A stretch of DNA of 13,527 nucleotides from contig RDDY01000281.1 of assembly GCA_003852805.1 (NCBI GenBank), positions 1 through 13,527 on the forward strand, written 5' to 3'. Positions 7,430 to 13,527 of this stretch are shown here, piece by piece. The position numbers were made by a program, and so were the translations under genes. Position 1 is the first letter of the stretch, and each line of letters opens with the position of its first letter. Source of the DNA: Chryseobacterium sp. Lineage in GTDB: Bacteria; Bacteroidota; Bacteroidia; Flavobacteriales; Weeksellaceae. Below the pieces are notes generated by a model, which worked only from the letters and a program-made list of their open reading frames with translations, was not told the DNA's origin and did not search any database.

Positions 7430-7438
7430 AGCAATATC

Positions 7439-7501
7439 ATGAGACGGAAAGACGAACTAATAGAGATGCAGTTTCAAAATGAAGAAGAATAGCTGCGTTA
7501 T
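7439..7501 (+). pseudogene. In-frame 5' part of the 2TM gene, interrupted by an amber codon
   Basis: An ATG at 7439, 9 bases after the kinase stop, opens a frame of 17 codons (MRRKDELIEMQFQNEEE). The frame meets TAG at 7490-7492, continues Leu-Arg-Tyr, and joins the 2TM protein at 7502 without a frame change. The stretch aligns with the lead-in of the kinase's own 2TM domain (SSDEMIAYEKAAKRVKELK against EEE-stop-LRYMRAQNRMKELK). That supports a once-continuous 107-residue gene carrying a nonsense change, possibly GAG to TAG, or a base-call error. Confidence 0.65.
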
Positions 7502-7762
7502 ATGCGTGCACAGAATCGTATGAAAGAATTGAAATCGTTCTACAAACACTTGGGATGGTATCTGTTGATCAGCTTTATCTTGATGGTTCTTAAATTCTCC
7601 AAACGGTCATCAATCGAGCTTGCTGACTTCCGCATCGTATTGCTTTGGGGAATCGTCGTGACGATACACGCGGCCGTTGTATTTTTGCCGCAGTTTTTCC
7701 TGGGTCAAAATTGGGAAGAGCGCAAAACGAGAGAGCTGATGAACCAATACAGCAACGAATGA
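7502..7762 (+). CDS. Stand-alone 2TM domain protein (possibly N-terminally shortened)
   Basis: The 86-residue protein (from the ATG at 7502) has the layout of the 2TM domain family (PF13239): the helix RAQNRMKELKSFYKHLG, membrane segment one (about 18-32, WYLLISFILMVLKF), a short loop, membrane segment two (about 42-60, FRIVLLWGIVVTIHAAVVF), and the signature NWEERKTRELMNQ. It closely parallels the tail of the upstream kinase (NWEDRKIRELMEK). The start is uncertain. The same frame begins at 7439 but carries TAG at 7490, and 7502 is the first ATG after it, 9 bases downstream, which would suit re-initiation. Its stop overlaps the regulator's ATG (ATGA, 7759-7762), so the two are translationally coupled. 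It probably modulates or tethers the kinase; this is inference. Confidence 0.8.
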   Translation: MRAQNRMKELKSFYKHLGWYLLISFILMVLKFSKRSSIELADFRIVLLWGIVVTIHAAVVFLPQFFLGQNWEERKTRELMNQYSNE

Positions 7763-8499
7763 TAAGCACCGTTATCATAGAAGACGAGAAGCCCGCCGCA
7801 CGGAAATTGCAACGTATGCTGGCCAATCATCCCGAAATGGAGCTGGTTGCAACGCTGCACAGCGTGGAGGAAGCGGTGGAGTATTTCTCGCAAAACGAAC
7901 ATCCGCATTTGGTGTTTTCTGATATTGTGCTGGGCGACGGGCTGTCGTTTGACATCTTTGAAAAAGTGGCGACCAAAAGTTTCATCGTTTATACGACGGC
8001 CTTTGACCAATACACGCTGAAAGCGTTCAAACTCAATTCGATCGATTACCTGCTGAAGCCCATCGACGCGGAAGAACTGGATAAAGCCATCGAGAAGTTC
8101 AAAAGCTTTGTGCCCGCGCAAAACGATTCTGTGCTGGACCTGAAGCAATTGATTAAGAAAGAAGACCCGAAACTCTCACGCGTGCTGGTGAAAATCGGCT
8201 ACAATTTAAAGATCATTTCAGTAGATGAAATCAGCTGTTTTTACAGCGAGAACAAGATCGTGTACCTACAAACCGCTGAGCGCAATTACCCGACGGATTT
8301 TACTTTAGACGAATTGGATAAGGTATTGGATGACAGATGCTTCTTCCGCGTCAATCGTCAGTTCATCATCAATGTGAAGTGCATCAAGAACATCCACACA
8401 TCGCCGTATTATAAGGTGGAACTACAGTTTCAACCCGACGAGGAAATCACTGTAAGCCGTGACAGAGTGAAGGATTTTAAAGACTGGCTGGCGAATTAG
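7759..8499 (+). CDS. LytTR-family response regulator
   Basis: With the start at 7759 the protein has 246 residues, normal for the LytR/AlgR family. The earlier frame opening at 7645 would run through the 2TM gene and was rejected. The receiver domain (1-115) has the acidic pair Glu8-Asp9, phosphoacceptor Asp55 in FSDIVLGD, Thr79-Thr80, and Lys100 in YLLKPID. A linker (about 116-136) leads to the LytTR DNA-binding domain (137-245), with ISVDEISCFYSENKIVYL, FFRVNRQFIINVKCI and the final VSRDRVKDFKDWL. It should bind DNA as a dimer at direct repeats once phosphorylated by the kinase two genes upstream. It overlaps the 2TM gene by 4 bases. It ends the operon, convergent with mnmA. Targets are unknown; the neighbouring receptor and TPR genes are natural candidates. 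Confidence 0.93.
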   Translation: MISTVIIEDEKPAARKLQRMLANHPEMELVATLHSVEEAVEYFSQNEHPHLVFSDIVLGDGLSFDIFEKVATKSFIVYTTAFDQYTLKAFKLNSIDYLLKPIDAEELDKAIEKFKSFVPAQNDSVLDLKQLIKKEDPKLSRVLVKIGYNLKIISVDEISCFYSENKIVYLQTAERNYPTDFTLDELDKVLDDRCFFRVNRQFIINVKCIKNIHTSPYYKVELQFQPDEEITVSRDRVKDFKDWLAN

Positions 8500-8507
8500 A
8501 AATCTGC

Positions 8508-8536
8508 TGTTTCACACGGATGTTTCACGGGAAACA
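8508..8536. other. parS-like centromere site with an adjacent half-site
   Basis: Positions 8521-8536 read TGTTTCACGGGAAACA, which matches the general bacterial parS consensus TGTTNCACGTGAAACA at 15 of 16 positions (G instead of T at the tenth). A half-site TGTTTCAC lies 13 bases upstream (8508-8515). Both lie in the 37-base gap between the convergent regulator and mnmA genes. The outer six bases on each side (TGTTTC/GAAACA) also form a short hairpin, but no T run follows, so a terminator is less likely. ParB binding is inferred from the motif only. Confidence 0.5.
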
Positions 8537-9724
8537 TTAACCTATCACGCCGCTTCCCAGCAACTCTTCACCGTCGTACCAGGCTGCAAACTGTCCTTCG
8601 GCAATGGCGGATTGCGGTCGGTCAAATTCTATGAAGAGACCGTTTTCAAACTGATGTAGGGTAGCTTTCTCCAACGGTTGACGGTAGCGGATGCGTGCTT
8701 CCACTTCCACGTTTTCGCCGTCTTTCAGTTTTAAATCTTCGCGGACCCAATGGACTTCTGTATTATCGATCTTGATGACCGAGCGGTACAGACCCGGATG
8801 GTTCCGGCCTTCACCCACGAAAACGGTGTTGGTCTCCATATCCCGGTAAATGAGGAAGCAGGATTCTTTATGGCCGCCAATGCCAAGACCTTTGCTCTGA
8901 CCTACGGTGAAATAATGCGCACCGGGATGTTGTCCGATGACTTTGCCATCTGCTTTGGTATAGCGCAAAGGCTTCGACAGATATTCCAATTCCTCAGCCT
9001 TTGAACTGAACTGTGGCAGATCAACATTGTACAAATCGTTGTCGGCAAAAATCTCGACGATTTCGCCCTGTTTCGGCTCCAACTGCTGCTGAAGAAAAGT
9101 CGGCAGACTGACTTTACCGATAAAGCATAAACCTTGCGAATCTTTTTTGTCAGCCGTTACCAGACCGATCTCCTTGGCTATTTCGCGAACTTCTGGTTTG
9201 GTCAGCTCGCCGATCGGGAATAAAGCTTTCGACAGTTGTTCCTGGCTCAGTTGGCAGAGGAAATAGGATTGATCCTTGTTGTTGTCTTTGCCTGCCAGCA
9301 AATGATAGATTTCTTGGCCGTTTTCATCTACCGTTGAACTGACGCGCGCGTAATGCCCGGTCGCCACTTTATCGGCGCCCAGCGAGAGTGCGGTTTTCAT
9401 GAACACATCAAACTTGACCTCACGGTTGCAGAGTACATCCGGATTTGGCGTGCGGCCTTTTTCATACTCAGCGAACATATAATCTACGATGCGCTCCTTG
9501 TAGAGTTCGCTCATATCGATTACTTGAAACGGGATTCCAAGCTTTTGAGCGACCAGTAGAGCATCGTTGCTGTCTTCGATCCACGGACATTCATCTTCCA
9601 GCGTAACCGATGCATCATTCCAATTGCGCATGAACAGCGCTACCACTTCGTGACCCTGCTGCTGTAACAGGTAGGCCGCAACACTGGAATCTACACCACC
9701 GGAAAGTCCGACTACTATTTTCAT
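8537..9724 (-). CDS. mnmA: tRNA-specific 2-thiouridylase MnmA
   Basis: This cytoplasmic enzyme makes the 2-thio group of the wobble uridine in tRNAs for Lys, Glu and Gln, using ATP and sulfur from a persulfide relay. The chosen ATG at 9724 gives 395 residues starting [14 protein letters not shown]; a TTG two codons upstream is an unneeded alternative. The PP-loop SGGVDSS is at 8-14. Catalytic Cys99 lies in [11 protein letters not shown] and its partner Cys200 in [15 protein letters not shown] (122-127), NKDQSYFL (149-156) and [15 protein letters not shown] are further family blocks. The region [21 protein letters not shown] adds about 25 residues compared with the Escherichia coli enzyme, which I recall as usual in this phylum. 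The gene has its own promoter and stands apart from the hem operon by a terminator. Confidence 0.97.
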   Translation of the reverse strand: MKIVVGLSGGVDSSVAAYLLQQQGHEVVALFMRNWNDASVTLEDECPWIEDSNDALLVAQKLGIPFQVIDMSELYKERIVDYMFAEYEKGRTPNPDVLCNREVKFDVFMKTALSLGADKVATGHYARVSSTVDENGQEIYHLLAGKDNNKDQSYFLCQLSQEQLSKALFPIGELTKPEVREIAKEIGLVTADKKDSQGLCFIGKVSLPTFLQQQLEPKQGEIVEIFADNDLYNVDLPQFSSKAEELEYLSKPLRYTKADGKVIGQHPGAHYFTVGQSKGLGIGGHKESCFLIYRDMETNTVFVGEGRNHPGLYRSVIKIDNTEVHWVREDLKLKDGENVEVEARIRYRQPLEKATLHQFENGLFIEFDRPQSAIAEGQFAAWYDGEELLGSGVIG

Positions 9725-9743
9725 TATCAAGTCTTAAGAGCTG

Positions 9744-9771
9744 CAAATTTACGACAATATCAAGCGACAAA
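9744..9771 (-). promoter_or_regulatory. mnmA promoter
   Basis: Read leftward, 9751-9744 is TAAATTTG, an exact match to the Bacteroidota -7 consensus TAnnTTTG. TTTG at 9771-9768 lies 16 bases upstream as the -33 element. The predicted start gives a leader of roughly 13-15 bases before the ATG at 9724. The -33 TTTG is formed by the T tail of the hemE terminator, so the two signals overlap. Confidence 0.7.
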
Positions 9772-9797
9772 AAACCTCCGGCAATTGCCGAAGGTTT
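9769..9797 (-). terminator. Rho-independent terminator of the hem operon
   Basis: A stem 9772-9782 with 9787-9797 (one C/A mismatch at 9778/9791) around AATT is followed leftward by six T (9774-9769). It lies 33 bases after the hemE stop and before mnmA. Confidence 0.85.
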
Positions 9798-9829
9798 GTA
9801 TCATAGAATCTGTTAAAGATTGAAACTAA

Positions 9830-10855
9830 TTATTCTTTCCAATCTACCACCGCACGGATGAATGCTTCAGCATTTTCCACCGGAATGTTCGGCAGGATAC
9901 CGTGGCCGAGGTTGGCGATATAGCGGTCTTTGCCAAAACGGCGGATCATATCATCGACCATTTTGCGAATGGTTTCCGGAGTTGAATGCAGGCGTGAAGG
10001 ATCGAAATTCCCTTGCAGCGTAATCTCATTGCCGGCAAGCTTGCGCGCATTCTCGGGGCTGACGGTCCAATCGACGCCCAGCGCAGACGCGCCCGATTTC
10101 GACATCTCATCCAATGCAAACCAGCAGCCTTTACCGAATACCACAACATGTGTCAACGGTTTCAGCGCATCAACGATCTGTTGAATGTACTGCCAGGAGA
10201 ATTCCTGGTAATCTTCCGGCGAAAGCATTCCGCCCCAGCTGTCGAACACCTGAACGGCAGATACACCTTTTTCCACTTTACGCTTCAGATAAGCGATGGT
10301 GGTATCGGTAATTTTTTGCAGCAGCAGATGTGCCGCTTCGGGCTGGGTAAAGCAGAAGGTCTTGGCGACATCGAAGTTCTTGGAGCCTTTGCCCTCCACG
10401 CAGTAGCAGAGAATGGTCCACGGGCTGCCGGCAAAACCTATCAGTGGAATCTCGTTGTCTAATTTCTGCAAGGTAAGTTCGATGGCGTCGAACACATAAC
10501 CCAAGGTGTCATCTACATTCGGAACTTCCACTTTTTCAACATCGGCCATATTGCTGACAGGATTTTCGAGCCAGGGGCCAACGCCTTCTCTCATTTCGAA
10601 ATCCAGACCCATCGCCTGTGGAACCACCAGAATGTCGGAGAAGAGGATGGCGGCATCCAGCGGAAAACGGCGGATCGGCATCAGGGTGATCTCGGAGGCC
10701 AGTTCCGGGCGACGGCAGCGCGTGAAGAAGTCGTACCGGTCACGCATCGCGCGGAACTCGGGCAGGAATCTTCCTGCTTGGCGCATCATCCAGACGGGCG
10801 GTCTTTCGACGGTTTCGCCACGAAGCGCTTTGAGGTATAAATCGTTCTTAATCAT
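9830..10855 (-). CDS. hemE: Uroporphyrinogen decarboxylase HemE
   Basis: This cytoplasmic enzyme removes the four acetate carboxyl groups of uroporphyrinogen III to give coproporphyrinogen III. The 341 residues match the family length. The active-site loop [17 protein letters not shown] (19-35) contains the conserved MRQAGR, and catalytic Asp74 lies in [27 protein letters not shown], and NLGHGI near the end (His318) are further conserved sites. No cofactor-binding motif is expected. It is the last gene of the hem operon, and its start overlaps the end of hemD by 8 bases, suggesting translational coupling. A terminator follows. Long open frames on the opposite strand (for example 10506-11060) show no signal peptide or family motif and are codon-bias shadows. 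Confidence 0.97.
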   Translation of the reverse strand: MIKNDLYLKALRGETVERPPVWMMRQAGRFLPEFRAMRDRYDFFTRCRRPELASEITLMPIRRFPLDAAILFSDILVVPQAMGLDFEMREGVGPWLENPVSNMADVEKVEVPNVDDTLGYVFDAIELTLQKLDNEIPLIGFAGSPWTILCYCVEGKGSKNFDVAKTFCFTQPEAAHLLLQKITDTTIAYLKRKVEKGVSAVQVFDSWGGMLSPEDYQEFSWQYIQQIVDALKPLTHVVVFGKGCWFALDEMSKSGASALGVDWTVSPENARKLAGNEITLQGNFDPSRLHSTPETIRKMVDDMIRRFGKDRYIANLGHGILPNIPVENAEAFIRAVVDWKE

Positions 10856-11495
10856 TTTTTATAATGTGAAGTATGTCTTGAAGTGTGTTTTGCTCGGAAA
10901 CTACAATTCCCGAAGCTTTGTGTTTGCGGATTTCCGCGGCAGTGGTTTCACCGATAGCGATGACCTGCGCAGGGAACTCATTCTTGTCTGCATAGCTTGC
11001 TACGCCACTCGGGCTGAAGAAAACCGCGAGATCAAACTGATCGTCGATTTTCGGTGTTAACAGTTCGGTATTGTAAACGATGACTTTCTCATACGGAATT
11101 CCCATTTCAAACAGATAATTTCCAATCGTGGGGAGACTGATGTTTCCTGCAAAGTGTATGAAACTCTCTTGGTCGTGCTTAACGAGTTCTGATGCCAACA
11201 GTTCTGCATTTGGCGCGTTGAACCGAACGCTGCCGCCGATCTTCTCCACCGCCTTTACGGTTTTCTCGCCTACGGTATAAACCTTTGTTTGAGGAGTGAG
11301 GCCGCCGCCGTTCTTTGCAAAAGCATGTACGGCAGGAACGCTGGTGAAAATCAACGATTTTCCTGATGTGACGTCAACGTCTGCTTCAATCGATCTTGTT
11401 TGAATGACGGTTGCACACGTCCATTGAAAACGATTGTCCAACACTGCCGAAATCTCAGCGTTATCGAGCTCTTTGGTAAACAGGATACGGATCAC
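10848..11495 (-). CDS. hemD: Uroporphyrinogen-III synthase HemD
   Basis: The enzyme cyclises hydroxymethylbilane with inversion of ring D to give uroporphyrinogen III. The 215 residues are somewhat short compared with the usual ~240-250, but both lobes are recognisable. The first has [12 protein letters not shown] (48-59) and [12 protein letters not shown] (72-83). The second has FSPSGVASY (160-168) and [10 protein letters not shown] (180-189), the best-conserved HemD segments. Overall sequence conservation in this family is low, so position in the operon adds much of the confidence. The start is GTG at 11495, overlapping the hemC stop as GTGA (11492-11495). The 3' end overlaps hemE by 8 bases. 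Expression is therefore probably coupled to both neighbours. Confidence 0.93.
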   Translation of the reverse strand: MIRILFTKELDNAEISAVLDNRFQWTCATVIQTRSIEADVDVTSGKSLIFTSVPAVHAFAKNGGGLTPQTKVYTVGEKTVKAVEKIGGSVRFNAPNAELLASELVKHDQESFIHFAGNISLPTIGNYLFEMGIPYEKVIVYNTELLTPKIDDQFDLAVFFSPSGVASYADKNEFPAQVIAIGETTAAEIRKHKASGIVVSEQNTLQDILHIIKND

Positions 11496-12400
11496 AGCTG
11501 GGTGCGGATTTCGGTCATTACCTCGCGGCCCCCGTTATTCAACAAGAGTTCTGCGAGCATCTTACCATGAGTATCGGGTTCATGCCAGTCGAAGATTTCG
11601 TCCACCGAGATAGAATTTAGTCCGTCCAACGAGCATACTCGTCCTTGAAAACGCATCTCGTTGCCTTTCATCTCAGCAAAGGCCCCGATCGGCGCCGTAC
11701 AGCCGCCTTCCAAAATTTGGAGGAACTTGCGTTCGGTGTTTACGCAGTTCTCGGTTTCTTTATGGCTGATCTGTTGTAGACTTTCCAGTAGATCGGGATT
11801 GTTCTCCATCGCTGTTACGCCGATAACGCCTTGCGCCGGTGCGGGCAGCATAAACGGCAATTCTTCATAAGTTACATCCATGTCCATTCGGTTCAGGCCG
11901 GCCAAAGAAAGGAGGGTAGCGTCGGCCACGCCTTCTTCCAGTTTGCGCAATCGGGTCTGTACATTGCCGCGGATATCGCTGAAGTCCGCCTCAGGATATT
12001 GATTGAGCCAAAACGCTCGGCGACGCAGACTGCTGGTAGCGACCTTTAGTTCGTGCAGTTCTAAATTTTCTGCTTCTTTTCTTCTTATCAATACATCCTG
12101 CGGCCAGTCGCGTTCCAGAACTGCCGCCAGCAGCATCCCGTGAGGCAGCGCGGTCGGCACGTCTTTTAATGAATGCACGGCCAAGTCTATTTGACCGTTG
12201 ACCAGCGCAACGTCAAGGTCGCGCGTGAAAACTCCGGTAATGCCCAACGCATACAGCGGTTGCGACAGATTTTTATCGCCCGAAGAAACTACAGGCACCA
12301 GTTCGGTCTGCAAGCCCAAAGCTTGCAAGCGCGTTTCTACTTGCCGTGCTTGCCATAGGGCGAGCGGACTGTTGCGGGTTCCTATGCGTAGCGTTTTCAT
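11492..12400 (-). CDS. hemC: Porphobilinogen deaminase (hydroxymethylbilane synthase) HemC
   Basis: The enzyme condenses four porphobilinogen molecules into hydroxymethylbilane in the cytoplasm. All family landmarks are present in 302 residues: GTRNSPLALWQ (7-17), DLAVHSLKDVPT with catalytic Asp80 (72-83), ATSSLRRRA (121-129), DIRGNVQTRLRKL (142-154), APAQGVIGV (187-195), and LEGGCTAPIGA, where Cys234 carries the dipyrromethane cofactor. The ATG at 12400 overlaps the hemA stop (ATGA, 12397-12400), and the stop overlaps the hemD GTG. No hemB or hemL is in the window, so porphobilinogen synthesis must be encoded elsewhere. Nothing is unusual about this copy. Confidence 0.97.
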   Translation of the reverse strand: MKTLRIGTRNSPLALWQARQVETRLQALGLQTELVPVVSSGDKNLSQPLYALGITGVFTRDLDVALVNGQIDLAVHSLKDVPTALPHGMLLAAVLERDWPQDVLIRRKEAENLELHELKVATSSLRRRAFWLNQYPEADFSDIRGNVQTRLRKLEEGVADATLLSLAGLNRMDMDVTYEELPFMLPAPAQGVIGVTAMENNPDLLESLQQISHKETENCVNTERKFLQILEGGCTAPIGAFAEMKGNEMRFQGRVCSLDGLNSISVDEIFDWHEPDTHGKMLAELLLNNGGREVMTEIRTQL

Positions 12401-13527
12401 GACTTTTTGTGTGGTGAGTTTAGTATTTCGCCCAGCAGACTGCTTACGTCCTCGGCCCTATGCGGGTTGTCAATGATATATTTGGCGAAACGATTCGTCA
12501 GTTTTTGCAAGACCTTTTCGGTCAGCTTCATATCCTCAATCTCGGCGTAGCGGTGCTTGCGGTGAATATTGTGTAGCTCGTGACGCTCGATGCGCTTCAG
12601 TGCCGACTTAAATCGATAAATGTGCGGAACCAGTTTGCGCTTCTTTTCCCAGTCCAAGAAATCGTGCATCATTTCGCGGATGATTTCCTCTGCCTTGGGA
12701 ACTTCCTTTCGGCGCTGAATCATTGTTTCTTCTATCTGATCCGATAGTGCGTCTACATCAACCACATCAACACCGTCCAGCGCTGCAACTTCTTTGTCCA
12801 CATTGTTCGGGATGGAAAGATCGATGACGAGCATGCCGCGGTGCGGGAAATGTTCCTTTTTCAGAATGGGCTGCGGCGCTCCCGTGGCCACGATCAGGAT
12901 GTCGGTATCCGCCAACTCTCTTTGGTGTTGATTAAAGCCGATCTGTGGAATTTTGTATTTCTCTGCTATTTTCTCTGCCTTTTCTGCGGTACGGTTGGCG
13001 ATTTTGACTCTTGGTTGATGGACATGCTTCACCAAATTTTCGATGGTGTTCTGGCCGATCTCGCCCGTGCCCAATAGCAGGATATTCTTGGATGAAAGTT
13101 GCTGCTGAGTTTTGAGGATATAATGAACGGCAGCGTAAGAAACCGAGGCCGCGCCGTTGCTGATGCCGGTCTCGTTCTTGATCCGTTTCGATATTTGGAT
13201 GGCTGAATTGATGGCGCGCTCCAGATAAGGATTTGATTTTGTTTTGTAATGCTTGAACCGGTTGTAGGCGCTTTTGATTTGCGAGATAATCTCGAAATCT
13301 CCCAAGATTTGGCTTTCCAGCCCGGCAGCAACGCGGAACAGATGTTCGAGCGCATCCTCGCCTTTTTTTACGGAGACGTAACGCATGAAATCCATAAGAC
13401 CCACGCCCACGGTTTCGCAGAAAAGCTGCGCCACCAACATGTAATTGTGCGTGGTGGTGTAGATCTCGGTGGTCACCCTATCATAAAAAAAAAAAAAGCG
13501 CAGCCGCTCCAGCAGCGGCACGCGCGG
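12397..13527 (-). CDS. hemA: Glutamyl-tRNA reductase HemA, partial; N-terminus replaced at the sequence edge
   Basis: The NADPH enzyme reduces glutamyl-tRNA to glutamate-1-semialdehyde, the first committed step of C5-pathway tetrapyrrole synthesis. The reliable part runs from TEIYTTT near 13470 leftward to the stop. It includes LFRVAAGLESQILGD (substrate-binding region), the NADPH fold with LLLGTGEIGQNTI, ANRTAEKAEKIAEKY, ATGAPQPIL and VIDLSIPNNVD, and a C-terminal helical dimerisation region. The expected ~45 N-terminal residues and the catalytic-cysteine block STCNRTE are missing. In their place the frame reads LLERLRFFFFYDRVTTEIY, encoded by the suspect edge sequence. The GTG at 13521 should not be taken as a start. 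The stop overlaps the hemC ATG, so hemA is the first gene of the visible operon. Confidence 0.92.
   Translation of the reverse strand, partial: PRVPLLERLRFFFFYDRVTTEIYTTTHNYMLVAQLFCETVGVGLMDFMRYVSVKKGEDALEHLFRVAAGLESQILGDFEIISQIKSAYNRFKHYKTKSNPYLERAINSAIQISKRIKNETGISNGAASVSYAAVHYILKTQQQLSSKNILLLGTGEIGQNTIENLVKHVHQPRVKIANRTAEKAEKIAEKYKIPQIGFNQHQRELADTDILIVATGAPQPILKKEHFPHRGMLVIDLSIPNNVDKEVAALDGVDVVDVDALSDQIEETMIQRRKEVPKAEEIIREMMHDFLDWEKKRKLVPHIYRFKSALKRIERHELHNIHRKHRYAEIEDMKLTEKVLQKLTNRFAKYIIDNPHRAEDVSSLLGEILNSPHKKS
13457..13527. other. Probable sequencing-adapter/chimeric edge
   Basis: Positions 13457-13485 match the reverse complement of the Illumina P5 adapter at 26 of 29 bases, including an unbroken 18-base block GTGTAGATCTCGGTGGTC. 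Thirteen A follow (13485-13497), then 30 bases with 25 G/C (13498-13527), far above the rest of the window. The sequence interrupts a conserved gene at its most conserved motif. The adapter match comes from my knowledge of the adapter; the junction is seen directly. Confidence 0.8.

Noticed and set aside
7645..7758. Upstream opening of the response-regulator frame
   Set aside because: It overlaps the 2TM gene out of frame. The receiver domain begins exactly at 7759, with ATGA coupling.
9725..9730. TTG start for mnmA
   Set aside because: The ATG two codons later begins directly with the conserved [10 protein letters not shown] and suits the short leader from the promoter.
10506..11060. 184-codon open frame opposite hemE/hemD
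   Set aside because: It lies opposite two firmly identified genes, has no recognisable domain, and its serine/arginine-rich make-up is typical of an antisense shadow.
13471..13521. HemA lacking its catalytic cysteine as a divergent enzyme
   Set aside because: The missing block coincides exactly with adapter-like and homopolymer sequence at the edge, so an assembly or library artefact explains it better.

Overview
The window looks like chromosomal DNA from a Bacteroidota bacterium of the Flavobacteriia, most likely a Chryseobacterium-like member of the Weeksellaceae. The reasons are a GLPGLI-family protein, a protein with a type IX secretion C-terminal sorting domain, a TonB-dependent receptor with an N-terminal carboxypeptidase-regulatory-like domain, 2TM-domain signalling proteins, AT-rich start regions without clear Shine-Dalgarno sequences, and TAnnTTTG-type promoter boxes. 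The species is an inference.

Left part (1-2691), envelope and secreted proteins: the first codons of a leftward lipoprotein gene are divergent from a rightward GLPGLI-family gene. A perfect 38-bp palindrome acts as a shared terminator between that gene and a convergent, lipid-anchored Cu/Zn superoxide dismutase (sodC). Next comes a leftward choice-of-anchor-J/T9SS-sorted secreted protein with its own terminator. A 350-bp AT-rich divergent region follows, with a candidate promoter, a 10-bp direct repeat and a strong leader hairpin.

Middle part (3044-8499), rightward: a TonB-dependent receptor, a small secreted TPR-like protein, and a three-gene signalling operon. The operon encodes a LytS-type histidine kinase fused to a C-terminal 2TM domain, a free-standing 2TM protein whose original reading frame carries an in-frame amber codon, and a LytTR response regulator. 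Genes and spacing suggest an outer-membrane uptake module beside a membrane-linked two-component system. The ligand is unknown.

Right part (8537-13527), leftward: mnmA (tRNA 2-thiouridylase) with its own promoter, then the tightly overlapped hemA-hemC-hemD-hemE operon, which takes glutamyl-tRNA through part of the route to coproporphyrinogen III. A terminator after hemE sits directly against the mnmA promoter. The 37-bp gap between the convergent regulator gene and mnmA holds a 15/16 match to the ParB-binding parS consensus.

The last ~70 bases (about 13457-13527) are probably not genuine genome. They combine a near match to the Illumina P5 adapter, a 13-base homopolymer and 30 bases of 83% GC, and they replace the conserved N-terminus of HemA, including its catalytic cysteine. 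I found no RNA gene, CRISPR array or insertion sequence.
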